Shown here one piece after another: positions 9,420 to 19,657 of a stretch of 61,833 nucleotides of DNA. The stretch covers positions 1 to 61,833 of the forward strand of contig JAIBCN010000005.1 in NCBI GenBank assembly GCA_019694155.1. The letters are read 5' to 3'. The position numbers were made by a program, and so were the translations under genes. Origin of the DNA: Vicinamibacteria bacterium (GTDB taxonomy: Bacteria > Acidobacteriota > Vicinamibacteria > Fen-336 > JAGNNV01). The notes under the pieces were generated by a model. It did not search any database, was not told where the DNA came from, and was given only the letters and a program-made list of their open reading frames with translations. Position 1 is the first letter of the stretch; each line of letters starts with the position of its first letter.

Positions 9420-10109
9420 CTATTTCACGAGGGCCGGCAGTTCGCGGATGCTCGCCAGTCTGAAGAAGCGGTCGGGGGCGTCGGGAATCTCATCGGACTG
9501 CTCGAGGGCCCACGTCACCTTGTAGGGAACGTACGCCGCGTTCGCTCCGACTTCCAGCACGGGAAGGACGTCGGACTTGAGCGAATTCCCCACCATGAGG
9601 AATTCGGCCGGGTCGGTGCCCTGCCGCCTCAGGATGTCCTCGTAGGTCGCGGGATCCTTCTCGGAGACGATCTCCACCCCGGTGAAGTACTCCGCGAGCC
9701 CCGACTTGGTGAGCTTCCTCTGCTGATCCACGAGATCGCCCTTGGTAATGAGCATGAGGCGGTGGGACTGGGCGAGGGTCGGCAGGGTCTCCGCGACCCC
9801 ATCGAGCAGCTCGACCGGATGCGCCAGCATCTCGCGCCCGGTGTCGATCAGCGTCTGGATCTCCTGCGCGCTGATCCGGCCTTTCGTCAGTTCGATCGCG
9901 GTCTCGATGGCCGACAGGGTGAAGCCCTTGACGCCGTACCCGTAGTGCTCGATGTTGCGTCGCTCGGTGGCGAGCAGAGTGCGATCCACGGCCTCGGCGT
10001 CGTGATACTGCGAGAGGAGCGCACGGTATCGCTCCTGCACGCGGGCGAAGATCGTCTCGTTGTGCCAGAGGGTGTCGTCGGCGTCGAGCCCGATCACGCG
10101 GCAGTTCAT
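9420..10109 (-). CDS. HAD-superfamily hydrolase (COG1011-like phosphatase)
   Basis: A 229-residue protein with all four HAD motifs. Motif I is GLDADDTLWHNE with nucleophile and acid-base Asp; motif II is LITKGD; a motif III Lys lies near SEKDPATY; motif IV is MVGNSLKSDVLPVLEVG, in the GNSxxSD form typical of this subgroup rather than GDD. The insert between motifs I and II is helical, as in C1-cap phosphatases such as YjjG, although the sequence does not prove a nucleotide substrate. It is convergent with the amidohydrolase with no spacer and divergent from the ADOP permease. It starts at ATG 10109, preceded by TAGGAT at exactly 6 nt. Confidence 0.8.
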   Translation of the reverse strand: MNCRVIGLDADDTLWHNETIFARVQERYRALLSQYHDAEAVDRTLLATERRNIEHYGYGVKGFTLSAIETAIELTKGRISAQEIQTLIDTGREMLAHPVELLDGVAETLPTLAQSHRLMLITKGDLVDQQRKLTKSGLAEYFTGVEIVSEKDPATYEDILRRQGTDPAEFLMVGNSLKSDVLPVLEVGANAAYVPYKVTWALEQSDEIPDAPDRFFRLASIRELPALVK

Positions 10110-10121
10110 CCGGGGATCCTA
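10110..10121 (-). promoter_or_regulatory. Leaderless-type -10 hexamer TAGGAT for the HAD gene
   Basis: Read on the minus strand, TAGGAT (10121-10116) is followed by six nucleotides (CCCCGG) and then the ATG. The predicted transcription start is the A of the start codon. No Shine-Dalgarno sequence is possible in this gap. Confidence 0.5.
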
Positions 10122-10191
10122 GCGCGGTGGAAGCATCCACGTTTCGGAACCTTTGCCCCTTTCGAAGCGTCAAACCCCGCAAGGAGAGCCC

Positions 10192-12579
10192 ATGCCCCGA
10201 TTCCTGCAGGACGTCCGCCACGCCATTCGGGGTTTGCGCCGCAAGCGCTTCGTCTCCAGCCTCGCAATCCTGGCCTTTACCCTCGGCATTGGCATCACCA
10301 TCGCGGTCTTCAGCATCTTCAACGGCGTGATCCTCACCCCGCTGCCCTATCCGGAAGCGGACCGCATCGTCTCCGTCTACGACACCCAGCCCGCATGCAG
10401 CACCTGCCCCGCCTCCTTCCCGAAGTATCACGATTGGAAGAGCCGCAACGAGGTCTTCTCGGCCATGGGCGGGTCGAGCCCCCGCTACCTGGTTCTGAGC
10501 GGCGACGGCGCCCCCGAGAGAGTCACCGCCCTCACGACCACGGCGTCACTCGTCGATGTCTTCGGTGTGAAACCGAGGCTCGGCCGCTGGTACACGGAGG
10601 CGGAAGACCAGCCGGGCGGGCCCAGGGTGGTGGTGCTCGCGCACCCCTTCTGGAATGGGCGTCTGGCCGCCGACCCCGGCATCGTGGGCAGGACTCTTCG
10701 CTTCGACGGAGAACCCTACGAGGTCATCGGCGTGATGCCCGAGGGGTTTGCCCATCGCCAGGGCCAGGTCTTCATTCCCCTCCAGAAGGCTCTCGACCCC
10801 GCGACCCGCGGCAGCCACTTCCTCGCCACGTACGCGAGACTGAAGCCGGGCGTCACCCCCGCTCAGGCCGCGTCAGCGATGCGGACGCTCGGGGTCAGCC
10901 TCGCCAGGGAGTTCGGTCACAACCACGGCATCGACGTCCGCTCGTACTACGAAGTGATCGTGGGCAATGTCCGCACGCCGCTCAAGGTGCTCCTTGGCGC
11001 CGTCTTCCTCGTCCTTCTGATCGCCTGCTCCAACGTGGCGAATCTCCTGCTCGCGGCGGGCCTCGCGCGCCGGCGCGAACTGGCTATCCGGCTCGCGCTT
11101 GGAGCCGGCCGGAAGGAACTCGCGAGGCTCCTGCTGGCGGAGAGCCTGGTTCTCGCGGGTATCGGCGGCGCCTTGGGGCTCGGCCTCGCCCAGTGGGCGA
11201 TTCAGGTCTTCGTGGCTCTCGCCGGAAGTCAGCTCCCGCGCGCGAGCGCCATCCACCTCGATGCTCGCGTCGTGCTCTTCGCCGCAATCACCTCCGCCGC
11301 GGTGGGCGTCTTCTGCGGTTTGTGGCCGATCACGAGAATGCGCCTTGGCGAACTCGCCTCCGCGGTCCGCGAAGCCGATACCCGGACATCGAGCGGCGGC
11401 AGTTCCACCTTCGGCAGCGGTCTCGTGGTCGCGGAAATCGCGGTCGCCTTCGCCCTGCTGGTGGGCGCCGGCCTGCTGGTCAAGAACCTCGCTCTGCTGC
11501 AGGGACGGGAAACCGGCGTGCGGACGACGGGAGTAATCGCCTTCGATGTCGCCCCTTCCGGCCCGCGCTATGAATCGGACGAGCAGATCGTCGCTTTCTA
11601 CCGCGACCTGCATCAGCGGCTCACGCGGATCCCCGGTGTCGATAGCGTCGGCCTCACCTCCCACCTGCCCATGTACTCCTACGGGATGAACGGCGAGATG
11701 AACATCGAGGGTACGCCTTCGTGGGGTCCCAATGACGCGCCCCTCGTCGAGTACCGATTCATCGTGGGCGACTACCTGAAGAGCCTGGACATCAAGACGC
11801 TCAAGGGGCGGAGCCTGGATGAGAGAGACCGTCAGGGCACGAGAACGGTCCTCGTCAACCAGGCGATGGCGGACAAGTTCTGGCCCGGACAGGATCCGCT
11901 GGGGAAGCGTTTCGGCCAGGGCAACGACGTCTCGAAATGGTACGAGGTCGTCGGCGTGATCGGGAACATCCGGTCGTTCGGCCTCGCTGCCGCGACCCCG
12001 CTCGAGTTCTACCAGACCATCGAACAGTCCCCCTATCGCTCCATGACCGTGGTGTTGAGGTCGGCCTCCGGGGAGCCGGAGAAGCTGATCCCGGCCGCCC
12101 GGCAGATCGTGTCCTCGCTCGACCCCCTGATACCCATCACCGCCGTGCAGACCATGGATTCCGTCGTCGCGTCGTCCGTGGGCCAGCCGCGGCTCCTGAC
12201 CGCGCTCTCGAGCCTGTTCGGACTGGTGGCAGGGCTTCTGGCCATGGTGGGCATCTATGGCGTCATGGCATACAACGTCCGGCGGCAACGCCAGGAGTTC
12301 GGCATCCGCCTCGCCCTGGGAGCGCGGGAGGCGGACGTTCGTAGGATCGTCATGGTCCGCGGGTTCCGGCTCGCCGCCGTTGGCGTGTCCCTGGGACTCG
12401 CCGGCGCGTTCGCCGTGACCCGACTGCTCGAGTCCATGCTGAACGACGTCCGGCCCACTGACCCTACGGTCTTCGGTCTGATCACCTTCGCCGTCCTGGT
12501 CGTGACTTCGCTGGCTTCGGTTCTGCCCGCCCGGCAGGCGAGCCGCGTGGACCCCATCGTGGTGCTCAGGGAACTGTAG
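10192..12579 (+). CDS. ABC-type permease of the MacB/FtsX family, ADOP (acidobacterial duplicated orphan permease) type
   Basis: A 795-residue protein opening FLQDVRHAIRGLRRKRF, the usual ADOP N-terminus. A first transmembrane helix (about residues 20-43), a large periplasmic MacB core domain, three TM helices (about 265-420) and a second periplasmic domain follow. The last third is an FtsX half with GIYGVMAYNVRRQRQEFGIRLALGA and the terminal SRVDPIVVLREL. The two-fold repeat gives about eight TM helices. No ATPase gene is adjacent, so it is an orphan permease that would need a LolD/MacB-type partner from elsewhere or act alone. ATG 10192 has AAGGAGAG upstream. The 76-bp gap to sufB carries the suf promoter. 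Confidence 0.85.
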   Translation: MPRFLQDVRHAIRGLRRKRFVSSLAILAFTLGIGITIAVFSIFNGVILTPLPYPEADRIVSVYDTQPACSTCPASFPKYHDWKSRNEVFSAMGGSSPRYLVLSGDGAPERVTALTTTASLVDVFGVKPRLGRWYTEAEDQPGGPRVVVLAHPFWNGRLAADPGIVGRTLRFDGEPYEVIGVMPEGFAHRQGQVFIPLQKALDPATRGSHFLATYARLKPGVTPAQAASAMRTLGVSLAREFGHNHGIDVRSYYEVIVGNVRTPLKVLLGAVFLVLLIACSNVANLLLAAGLARRRELAIRLALGAGRKELARLLLAESLVLAGIGGALGLGLAQWAIQVFVALAGSQLPRASAIHLDARVVLFAAITSAAVGVFCGLWPITRMRLGELASAVREADTRTSSGGSSTFGSGLVVAEIAVAFALLVGAGLLVKNLALLQGRETGVRTTGVIAFDVAPSGPRYESDEQIVAFYRDLHQRLTRIPGVDSVGLTSHLPMYSYGMNGEMNIEGTPSWGPNDAPLVEYRFIVGDYLKSLDIKTLKGRSLDERDRQGTRTVLVNQAMADKFWPGQDPLGKRFGQGNDVSKWYEVVGVIGNIRSFGLAAATPLEFYQTIEQSPYRSMTVVLRSASGEPEKLIPAARQIVSSLDPLIPITAVQTMDSVVASSVGQPRLLTALSSLFGLVAGLLAMVGIYGVMAYNVRRQRQEFGIRLALGAREADVRRIVMVRGFRLAAVGVSLGLAGAFAVTRLLESMLNDVRPTDPTVFGLITFAVLVVTSLASVLPARQASRVDPIVVLREL

Positions 12580-12609
12580 GAGGACCAGGCAAGAGGCGAT
12601 CGGGCAATA

Positions 12610-12655
12610 CTGGACTTTTTGGTACAGATTCCCGTAGAATGCCCGGGAATCGCCG
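12610..12655 (+). promoter_or_regulatory. suf operon promoter with two inverted repeats (candidate Rrf2-family operator)
   Basis: TGGACT (12611-12616), 18 bp and TAGAAT (12635-12640) form a plausible promoter; the start would be near 12647, leaving about 9 nt before ATG 12656 and no Shine-Dalgarno. A perfect 8-bp inverted repeat, GATTCCCG (12627-12634) and CGGGAATC (12644-12651), brackets the -10. A weaker repeat, CTGGAC-N6-GTACAG (12610-12627, 5 of 6 pairs), covers the -35. Either could bind the Rrf2 protein encoded at the end of the operon. Confidence 0.5.
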
Positions 12656-14128
<1,473 letters not shown>

Positions 14129-14132
14129 CCCC

Positions 14133-14890
<758 letters not shown>

Positions 14891-14894
<4 letters not shown>

Positions 14895-16198
14895 CCGCTT
14901 CCGTTCCCCCCTTCTCGGAGATCGCCGTCGCGGCGAAAGCATGGCCGGGCCCCGCCTGGCTGACCGGAGCGCGGCAGGCCGCACTCGATCGCTTCGCTCT
15001 CGCCGGCCTTCCCACCACACGGCTCGAAGCGTGGCGGACCACGCCCTTGCCGGACTTCGGAACGGCGCTGGGCCCCGGCGCGCCTTCAGCAGGCGGCCAG
15101 GGCGCGGCCGTGGTGGCGCCCTTTCGTTCCCATGGCGCGGTCACGCTCGTCTTCGTCGACGGCTTCCATTCGGCGGAGCTCTCGTCGCCGGAGTCCGAGT
15201 GGCCGAAGGGAGTCCGCCTGTCGCCTCTTTCTCGCCTCCTCGCAACGGCGCCGGAAGAAGCCCTGGCCTGGCTCACCGTCGACGCGGCGTTCTCGGGCGC
15301 ATTGCACGACCTCAACACCGCCGCCTTCCGGGACGGCGCCACGATCGTGGTCGAAGACGGGGTGCAGGTTCCCGTGGAGTTGCGGGTCATCCTGGCCGCG
15401 ACCCACGGCGACCGCCCGGTCGCGGAGCACGTTCGTCACCACGTTCAGGTGGGCCGGGGGTCGAGCCTGCGCCTGACCGTGGCGGTCCTGGGGGCCCCCG
15501 ATGCCCTCGGCTTCATCAACAACCGGACAACGGTGGCGATGGCCGAGAGTTCCAGGCTCGATCTGGTGCGCGTGCACGAGTCGCCGGCGGGCGTGCCCCA
15601 CTTCGATGCTCTCGCCGCCACTCTTGGGGCCAAGGCGGAGTTCACAGATACCGTCCTTCAGACCGGTCCTTCCTGGACCCGATCGGAAATCGAGATCGCG
15701 CTGGTCGGCGAGCGCGCAAGCGCCGATCTGGGCGGCGTCTTCGTCGCCCGGGGCAACCAGATGAGCGATATCCATACTCTTCTCTCTCACCAGGCGCCGG
15801 GCGTCATCAGCCGCCAGAACTACCGCGGCCTCGCCGCCGACGACGCCCGCGGCGTCTTCCATGGCCAGATCCGCGTCGAGGCGCTCGCCCGGGGCGCCGA
15901 CGCCGTGCAGAACAACCGGAACATGCTCCTCTCGAAGCGCGCTCAGGTGCATTCGACCCCCGCCCTCGAGATCCAGACTGACGATGTGAAGTGCAAGCAC
16001 GGCAGCGCGACCGGCCAGATCGACCAGGCGCAGCTGTTCTACCTCCGCTCCCGCGGCATCGACCCCAAGGACGCCACCCTCATGCTCACCCGTGCCTTCG
16101 CGGGCGAGATCCTGTCGCGCGTGACCGCGGCCGAGACACGCGAGCTGGTGGAAGCGCAGATCGCGCCAAGCCTCGAAGCACTCGGGGTGGCCGCGTGA
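14891..16198 (+). CDS. sufD: SufD, Fe-S scaffold partner of SufB
   Basis: A 435-residue SufD. The N-terminal third is divergent (AWPGPAWLTGARQAALDRFALAGLPTTRLEAW, with the usual LPTTRLEAWR-like motif). The beta-helix core includes HQAPGVISRQNYRGLAADDARGVFHGQIRVE and the conserved C-terminal block LEIQTDDVKCKHGSATGQIDQAQLFYLRSRGID, which includes the His used in cluster assembly. ATG 14891 overlaps the SufC stop (ATGA). The gene ends in TGA 16196-16198 within the GTGA of sufS. Confidence 0.94.
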
Positions 16199-17448
16199 AG
16201 ACCCTGACTGCCTCCAGTCCCCAGGCCCTCGACATCGCGGCTCTGCGGGCCGACTTCCCCATCCTCGCGACGAAGATCCACGGGAAGCCTCTCGTCTACC
16301 TCGACTCGGCCGCCTCGGCGCAGAAGCCGCAGGTCGTGATCGATGCGGAGCGGCGGGTCTACGAAGAGCTCTACGCAAATGTCCACCGCGGCGTCCATGA
16401 TCTTTCCATGCGCGCGAGCGAGGCCTATGAGGGCGTTCGCGGCAAGGTCGCGCGTTTCATCGGCGCGCCCTCGGCCAAGGAAGTTGTCTTCCTGCGCGGC
16501 ACCACCGAGGCCGTCAACCTGGTCGCGCAGACCTGGGGCCGGGTGAACGTGAAGGCCGGGGACGAGATCCTCATCACCGCCCTCGAACACCACGCGAACA
16601 TCGTCCCCTGGCAGCTGCTGTGCGAGGAGAAGGGCGCAAAGCTCGTGGTCGCGCCGATCAACGACGCGGGTGAGGTCGAGATCGACCGGTTCGCGAACCT
16701 CCTGGGCGAACGGACCAGGATCGTGGCCTTCGCCCACGTCAGCAACGCCCTCGGCACCGTTCTCGACGCCCGGAGAATGACGGCGCTCGCCCGCGAGCGG
16801 GCTCCGGGCGCGGTGGTTCTCGTGGATGGGGCCCAGGGCGTTCCTCACATGCCGGTGGACGTGAAGGCCATCGGCTGCGACTTCTACTGCTTCTCCGCGC
16901 ACAAGATGTACGGCCCGTCAGGCATGGGGGCGCTTTGGGGGCGCAAGGCCCTGCTCGACGCCATGCCGCCATGGCAGGGCGGCGGGGACATGATTCTGAG
17001 CGTCGCGTTCGAGAAGACCACCTACAACGAGACGCCTTTCAAGTTCGAAGCGGGCACCCCCAATATCGCGGGCACCATCGCGTTCGGCGCCTCCATCGAC
17101 TACCTGTGCGGGCTTGGCCTCGAAGCAGTGGCGGCGGCGGAGCACGAGCTGCTCGCTTACGGCACGGAGGCGCTCTCCTCGATCGCCGGCCTCCGGCTCA
17201 TCGGCACCGCCGCGCACAAGGCCTCGGTGCTCTCGTTCGTGCTCGACGGCGTGCATCCCCACGATGCGGGGTCGATCCTCGACTACGAGGGGGTCGCGGT
17301 GCGCACGGGGCATCACTGCGCTCAGCCGGTAATGGACCGGTTCGGGGTTCCCGCCACCATCCGCGCTTCGCTCGGTGTGTACAACACCCGGGAGGAGATA
17401 GACGTCCTCGTGCGGGGCATCCGGAAGGTTCAGGAGATGTTCGCTTGA
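16195..17448 (+). CDS. sufS: SufS, type II cysteine desulfurase (PLP-dependent)
   Basis: A 417-residue class V PLP enzyme. Key elements are YLDSAASAQKP, ALEHHANIVPWQ, VLVDGAQGVPHMPVD with the PLP-pairing Asp, the Schiff-base lysine in SAHKMYGP (about K237) and the catalytic Cys in GHHCAQPVMDRF (about C375). The short loop around the Cys is typical of group II SufS, which need SufU or SufE to accept persulfide; sufU follows directly. The start is GTG 16195, overlapping the sufD TGA, and the stop overlaps the TTG start of sufU. The catalytic Asp retained here contrasts with the PLP enzyme at 53155. Confidence 0.96.
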   Translation: MKTLTASSPQALDIAALRADFPILATKIHGKPLVYLDSAASAQKPQVVIDAERRVYEELYANVHRGVHDLSMRASEAYEGVRGKVARFIGAPSAKEVVFLRGTTEAVNLVAQTWGRVNVKAGDEILITALEHHANIVPWQLLCEEKGAKLVVAPINDAGEVEIDRFANLLGERTRIVAFAHVSNALGTVLDARRMTALARERAPGAVVLVDGAQGVPHMPVDVKAIGCDFYCFSAHKMYGPSGMGALWGRKALLDAMPPWQGGGDMILSVAFEKTTYNETPFKFEAGTPNIAGTIAFGASIDYLCGLGLEAVAAAEHELLAYGTEALSSIAGLRLIGTAAHKASVLSFVLDGVHPHDAGSILDYEGVAVRTGHHCAQPVMDRFGVPATIRASLGVYNTREEIDVLVRGIRKVQEMFA

Positions 17449-17918
17449 CCTCCGATCTTCGGGATCTCTATCAGGACGTGATTCTCGATCACGGCAAGAG
17501 GCCGAGGAACGCGCGCGTCATCGAAGGCGCCGCGTTCGTGCAGCCGGCCTACAACCCGCTGTGCGGCGACAAGGGAACCTTGTACCTCTCCATGGATTCG
17601 ACCGGGCAGAAGATCGCCGATGCCGCCTACGTGGGCCACGGCTGTTCCATCTCCACCGCCTCCGCCTCCATCATGACCGACTTTGTTCGCGGCAAGACGC
17701 GGCAGGAAGCGCTTCGGACCTTCGACCTCTTTCACGACATGATCACCGCCCCGCCCGATGAGGCCATCCACCGGGCGGTCGAAGACCTGGGAAAGCTCTC
17801 GGTCTTCTCCGGCGTGGCCGAGTTCCCGGCCCGGGTGAAGTGCGCGACCCTCGCCTGGCACGCGCTCAAGGCCGCGCTGACCGAGGGGCCGGCCGCGGGC
17901 CCGGTGAGCACGGAGTAG
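17445..17918 (+). CDS. sufU: SufU, zinc-dependent sulfurtransferase for SufS
   Basis: A 157-residue IscU-fold protein with three conserved cysteines, NPLCGDKG, GHGCSISTASASIMTD and RVKCATLAWHALK, plus the Asp of CGD. In SufU these bind Zn2+ and relay persulfide from SufS to SufB. The frame is open upstream, but the real start is TTG 17445, overlapping the sufS TGA. AGGAG at 17432-17436 sits 8 nt before it, and translation gives the standard opening TSDLRDLYQDVILDHGKRPRN. SufU is usual in Gram-positive SUF systems and in several Gram-negative phyla with a SufS-SufU pair. Confidence 0.95.
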   Translation: MTSDLRDLYQDVILDHGKRPRNARVIEGAAFVQPAYNPLCGDKGTLYLSMDSTGQKIADAAYVGHGCSISTASASIMTDFVRGKTRQEALRTFDLFHDMITAPPDEAIHRAVEDLGKLSVFSGVAEFPARVKCATLAWHALKAALTEGPAAGPVSTE

Positions 17919-17923
17919 CACCG

Positions 17924-18478
17924 ATGCGCGAACCTCGGACCGTCTCACGTGACATCTTCGGAGCGCTCGTTCCCTACGGAACCCCTCACGAGCTCAAGGC
18001 CGGGGAGACCGTGTATCTCACCCAGTCCCTCGGGGGCTCGCACACCTGCGTGACCGAAATGGGCTACATGGTTCGTATCGATGGGCGGGACGCGGACGCC
18101 ATCGGGGAGCAGGTCGACGCGGCCCCCACCGAGGCGGAGATCGGTCAGACGCCCCTTGAACAGGTGGTCTGGGACCGGTTGAAGACCTGCTACGACCCCG
18201 AGATTCCGGTGAATATCGTGGACCTGGGCCTCGTCTATTCGGTGAACGTCACCGAAATCGGGGCCTTGAACGGAGACCTTCCGGGCAGGAAAGTGAGCGT
18301 CCGCTTCGCCCTCACCGCTCCCGGCTGCGGCATGGGGGACGTCTTGAAGCAGGACATCATCCGCAAGGTGAGCGAGCTTCCCCACGTGGTCGAAGCCGAC
18401 GTGGACGTCACCTTCGACCCTCCCTGGACCCAGGACCTCATGAGCGATGCCGCTCGCCTCCAACTCGGCCTGATGTAG
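17924..18478 (+). CDS. sufT: SufT, DUF59/MIP18-type Fe-S maturation protein
   Basis: A 184-residue protein of the SufT family. An N-terminal extension (GALVPYGTPHELKAGETVYLTQSLGGSHTCV) precedes the DUF59 domain with WDRLKTCYDPEIPVNIVDLGLVY. The PGCGMGDVLKQDI segment carries the reactive Cys, and the C-terminal VDVTFDPPWTQDLMS is the MIP18 signature. It acts as an auxiliary factor in cluster delivery rather than as part of the SufBCD core. ATG 17924 lies 5 nt after the sufU stop. Seven nucleotides separate its stop from the Rrf2 gene. Confidence 0.93.
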   Translation: MREPRTVSRDIFGALVPYGTPHELKAGETVYLTQSLGGSHTCVTEMGYMVRIDGRDADAIGEQVDAAPTEAEIGQTPLEQVVWDRLKTCYDPEIPVNIVDLGLVYSVNVTEIGALNGDLPGRKVSVRFALTAPGCGMGDVLKQDIIRKVSELPHVVEADVDVTFDPPWTQDLMSDAARLQLGLM

Positions 18479-18485
18479 GAAGCCC

Positions 18486-18962
18486 ATGAAGCTATCAGCC
18501 CAGGAAGAATACGGACTCAGATGCATGCTGACGCTCGCGCGGGCCGAGCCCGGCGCCTCGCTCACCATCCCCCAGATCGCCGAGATTGAGCGCATTTCCG
18601 GTCCCAATGTGGCGAAACTGCTCCGAGCGCTCAAACGGGGAGGCTACGTGGTGGCGCTGCGCGGCCAGTCGGGCGGCTACGCCCTCGCCCGAAAGGCTGG
18701 CGAGATCAACGTCGGGGAGGTTCTGGCCTGCCTGGGAGGACGGATCTTCGATGCAGGGTTTTGCGGTCGTCATTCGAGCGCCACACGGGGCTGTGGCCAC
18801 AACTCGGATTGTTCCGTCCGTTCGGTTTGGAGACTCGTCCAAAGCGCCGTGGACGATGTTCTCAGCCGCCTGACCCTTGCCGACCTTCTGGTCGAGGAAG
18901 CCGGCGTCAGTGTGCCCGAACGGGCTCGCCGCCTATCTCTTCCAATTGTGCAGGTTTCCTGA
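18486..18962 (+). CDS. Rrf2-family transcriptional regulator (IscR/SufR-like, probable Fe-S sensor)
   Basis: A 158-residue winged-helix regulator. MKLSAQEEYGLRCMLTLA and the recognition helix GPNVAKLLRALKRGGYV followed by the wing RGQSGGYALAR are typical of Rrf2. Three cysteines in FCGRHSSATRGCGHNSDCSVR (C-x9-C-x5-C) could ligate a cluster; the spacing differs from the C-x5-C-x5-C form of IscR. It is the last gene of the suf operon, whereas such regulators more often come first. Candidate targets are the inverted repeats at 12610-12651, giving a possible autoregulatory loop. ATG 18486 lies just after the AGGA of the preceding stop region. Confidence 0.92.
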   Translation: MKLSAQEEYGLRCMLTLARAEPGASLTIPQIAEIERISGPNVAKLLRALKRGGYVVALRGQSGGYALARKAGEINVGEVLACLGGRIFDAGFCGRHSSATRGCGHNSDCSVRSVWRLVQSAVDDVLSRLTLADLLVEEAGVSVPERARRLSLPIVQVS

Positions 18963-18999
18963 ATCCCATGGATCCGGCAACCATGCTTTGTCGTAAGGT

Positions 19000-19041
19000 C
19001 AGATGGACGGAGACCAACTCCCGTCATCTGGCATCTATTTT
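19000..19041 (+). terminator. Probable rho-independent terminator of the suf operon
   Basis: CAGATG (19000-19005), a bulged G, ACGG (19007-19010), a 10-nt loop, CCGT (19021-19024) and CATCTG (19025-19030) form a 10-bp stem with one bulge. A moderately T-rich run (GCATCTATTTT) follows. It lies 38 bp after the Rrf2 stop. The rest of the 18963-19137 gap shows only the GNAT ribosome-binding site. Confidence 0.6.
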
Positions 19042-19137
19042 GCTAGAAACTGAACAGAGGATGCTCTGGCGGAGCCGTACATCCTCGAAGTGTGTCTGCA
19101 TTGACACGCTTACCGCCTACTGAAAGGAGTACTTGTC

Positions 19138-19542
19138 ATGCCCGTTAGTGTTCGCCCCGCATTTCTATCCGACGGTGTCGGCATCCTCACCCTTCTCGAA
19201 CAGAAGGGGTATTTCCCGGAGCCCCTGGGCTTCGCCAACACGTTCCGCAAGACTCTGAACGATCCCGATTTCCTCGTCCGCGTGGCGGAATCTGAGGGGA
19301 AGCTCGTGGGGCTCGCCGCTCTCTCCTTCCGGCCTCAGCTCGGGCTCGGCGGGACACTCGCGAGCCTCGATGAGTTCATCGTGACCGAGGGCTCCCATCG
19401 CCGTGCGGCGGAACGGGCACTCCTGAAAGCCACAGCCCGCAAGGCCCGGGCCATGGGTGCGAGGAAGGTCGTCCTGCAGCCCACCGAGACGAAGCCGCAG
19501 CCGAAGAACGCGAGTCAGTTCTACATTCGCAACGCGGCCTGA
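19138..19542 (+). CDS. GNAT-family N-acetyltransferase
   Basis: A 134-residue single-domain protein. VSVRPAFLSDGVGILTLLEQKGYF matches beta1-alpha1 of GNAT enzymes. VRVAESEGKLVGLAALSF is the beta2-beta3 hairpin and LDEFIVTEGSHRRAAERALLKATARKARAMGARKVVLQP contains motif A. The acetyl-CoA pyrophosphate loop reads EGSHRRAAERALL, a relaxed version of the R/Q-x-x-G-x-G/A consensus. The substrate is unknown. AAAGGAG (19123-19129) sits 8 nt before ATG 19138, one of the clearer Shine-Dalgarno sites in the window. The gene is followed by a branched terminator. Confidence 0.78.
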   Translation: MPVSVRPAFLSDGVGILTLLEQKGYFPEPLGFANTFRKTLNDPDFLVRVAESEGKLVGLAALSFRPQLGLGGTLASLDEFIVTEGSHRRAAERALLKATARKARAMGARKVVLQPTETKPQPKNASQFYIRNAA

Positions 19543-19576
19543 ACGCCTCTTACCTCTCCTTTCAGTTGGAGTCCCG

Positions 19577-19640
19577 CCGCTCCGGCGGTCGGAGGCGCAC
19601 CGACAAGGCGCCGCCCGACACCGGAGCGGTTCTTTTTTGT
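19577..19640 (+). terminator. Branched rho-independent terminator after the GNAT gene
   Basis: A perfect 9-bp outer stem, CCGCTCCGG (19577-19585) with CCGGAGCGG (19621-19629), encloses smaller stems such as GTCGG/CCGAC (19588-19592 and 19600-19604). TTCTTTTTTG follows. It ends just before the zinc-ribbon promoter hexamer at 19645. Confidence 0.75.
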
Positions 19641-19644
19641 TTGC

Positions 19645-19657
19645 TAATCTCGGGGCC
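19645..19657 (+). promoter_or_regulatory. Leaderless-type -10 hexamer TAATCT for the zinc-ribbon gene
   Basis: TAATCT (19645-19650) and a 7-nt gap precede ATG 19658. The gap contains GGGG but at a spacing too short for a Shine-Dalgarno. The hexamer lies directly after the upstream terminator. Confidence 0.45.

Noticed and set aside
10131..10144. GTGGA/TCCAC small inverted repeat between the HAD and ADOP genes
   Set aside because: Only 5 bp, expected by chance in a GC-rich gap.
19101..19106. TTGACA before the GNAT gene as a -35 element
   Set aside because: No -10-like sequence occurs 16-19 bp downstream; the region there is the AAAGGAG ribosome-binding site.
18963..19137. Small gene between the Rrf2 and GNAT genes (51-codon frame)
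   Set aside because: No plausible start site, no conserved features, and it crosses the suf terminator hairpin.
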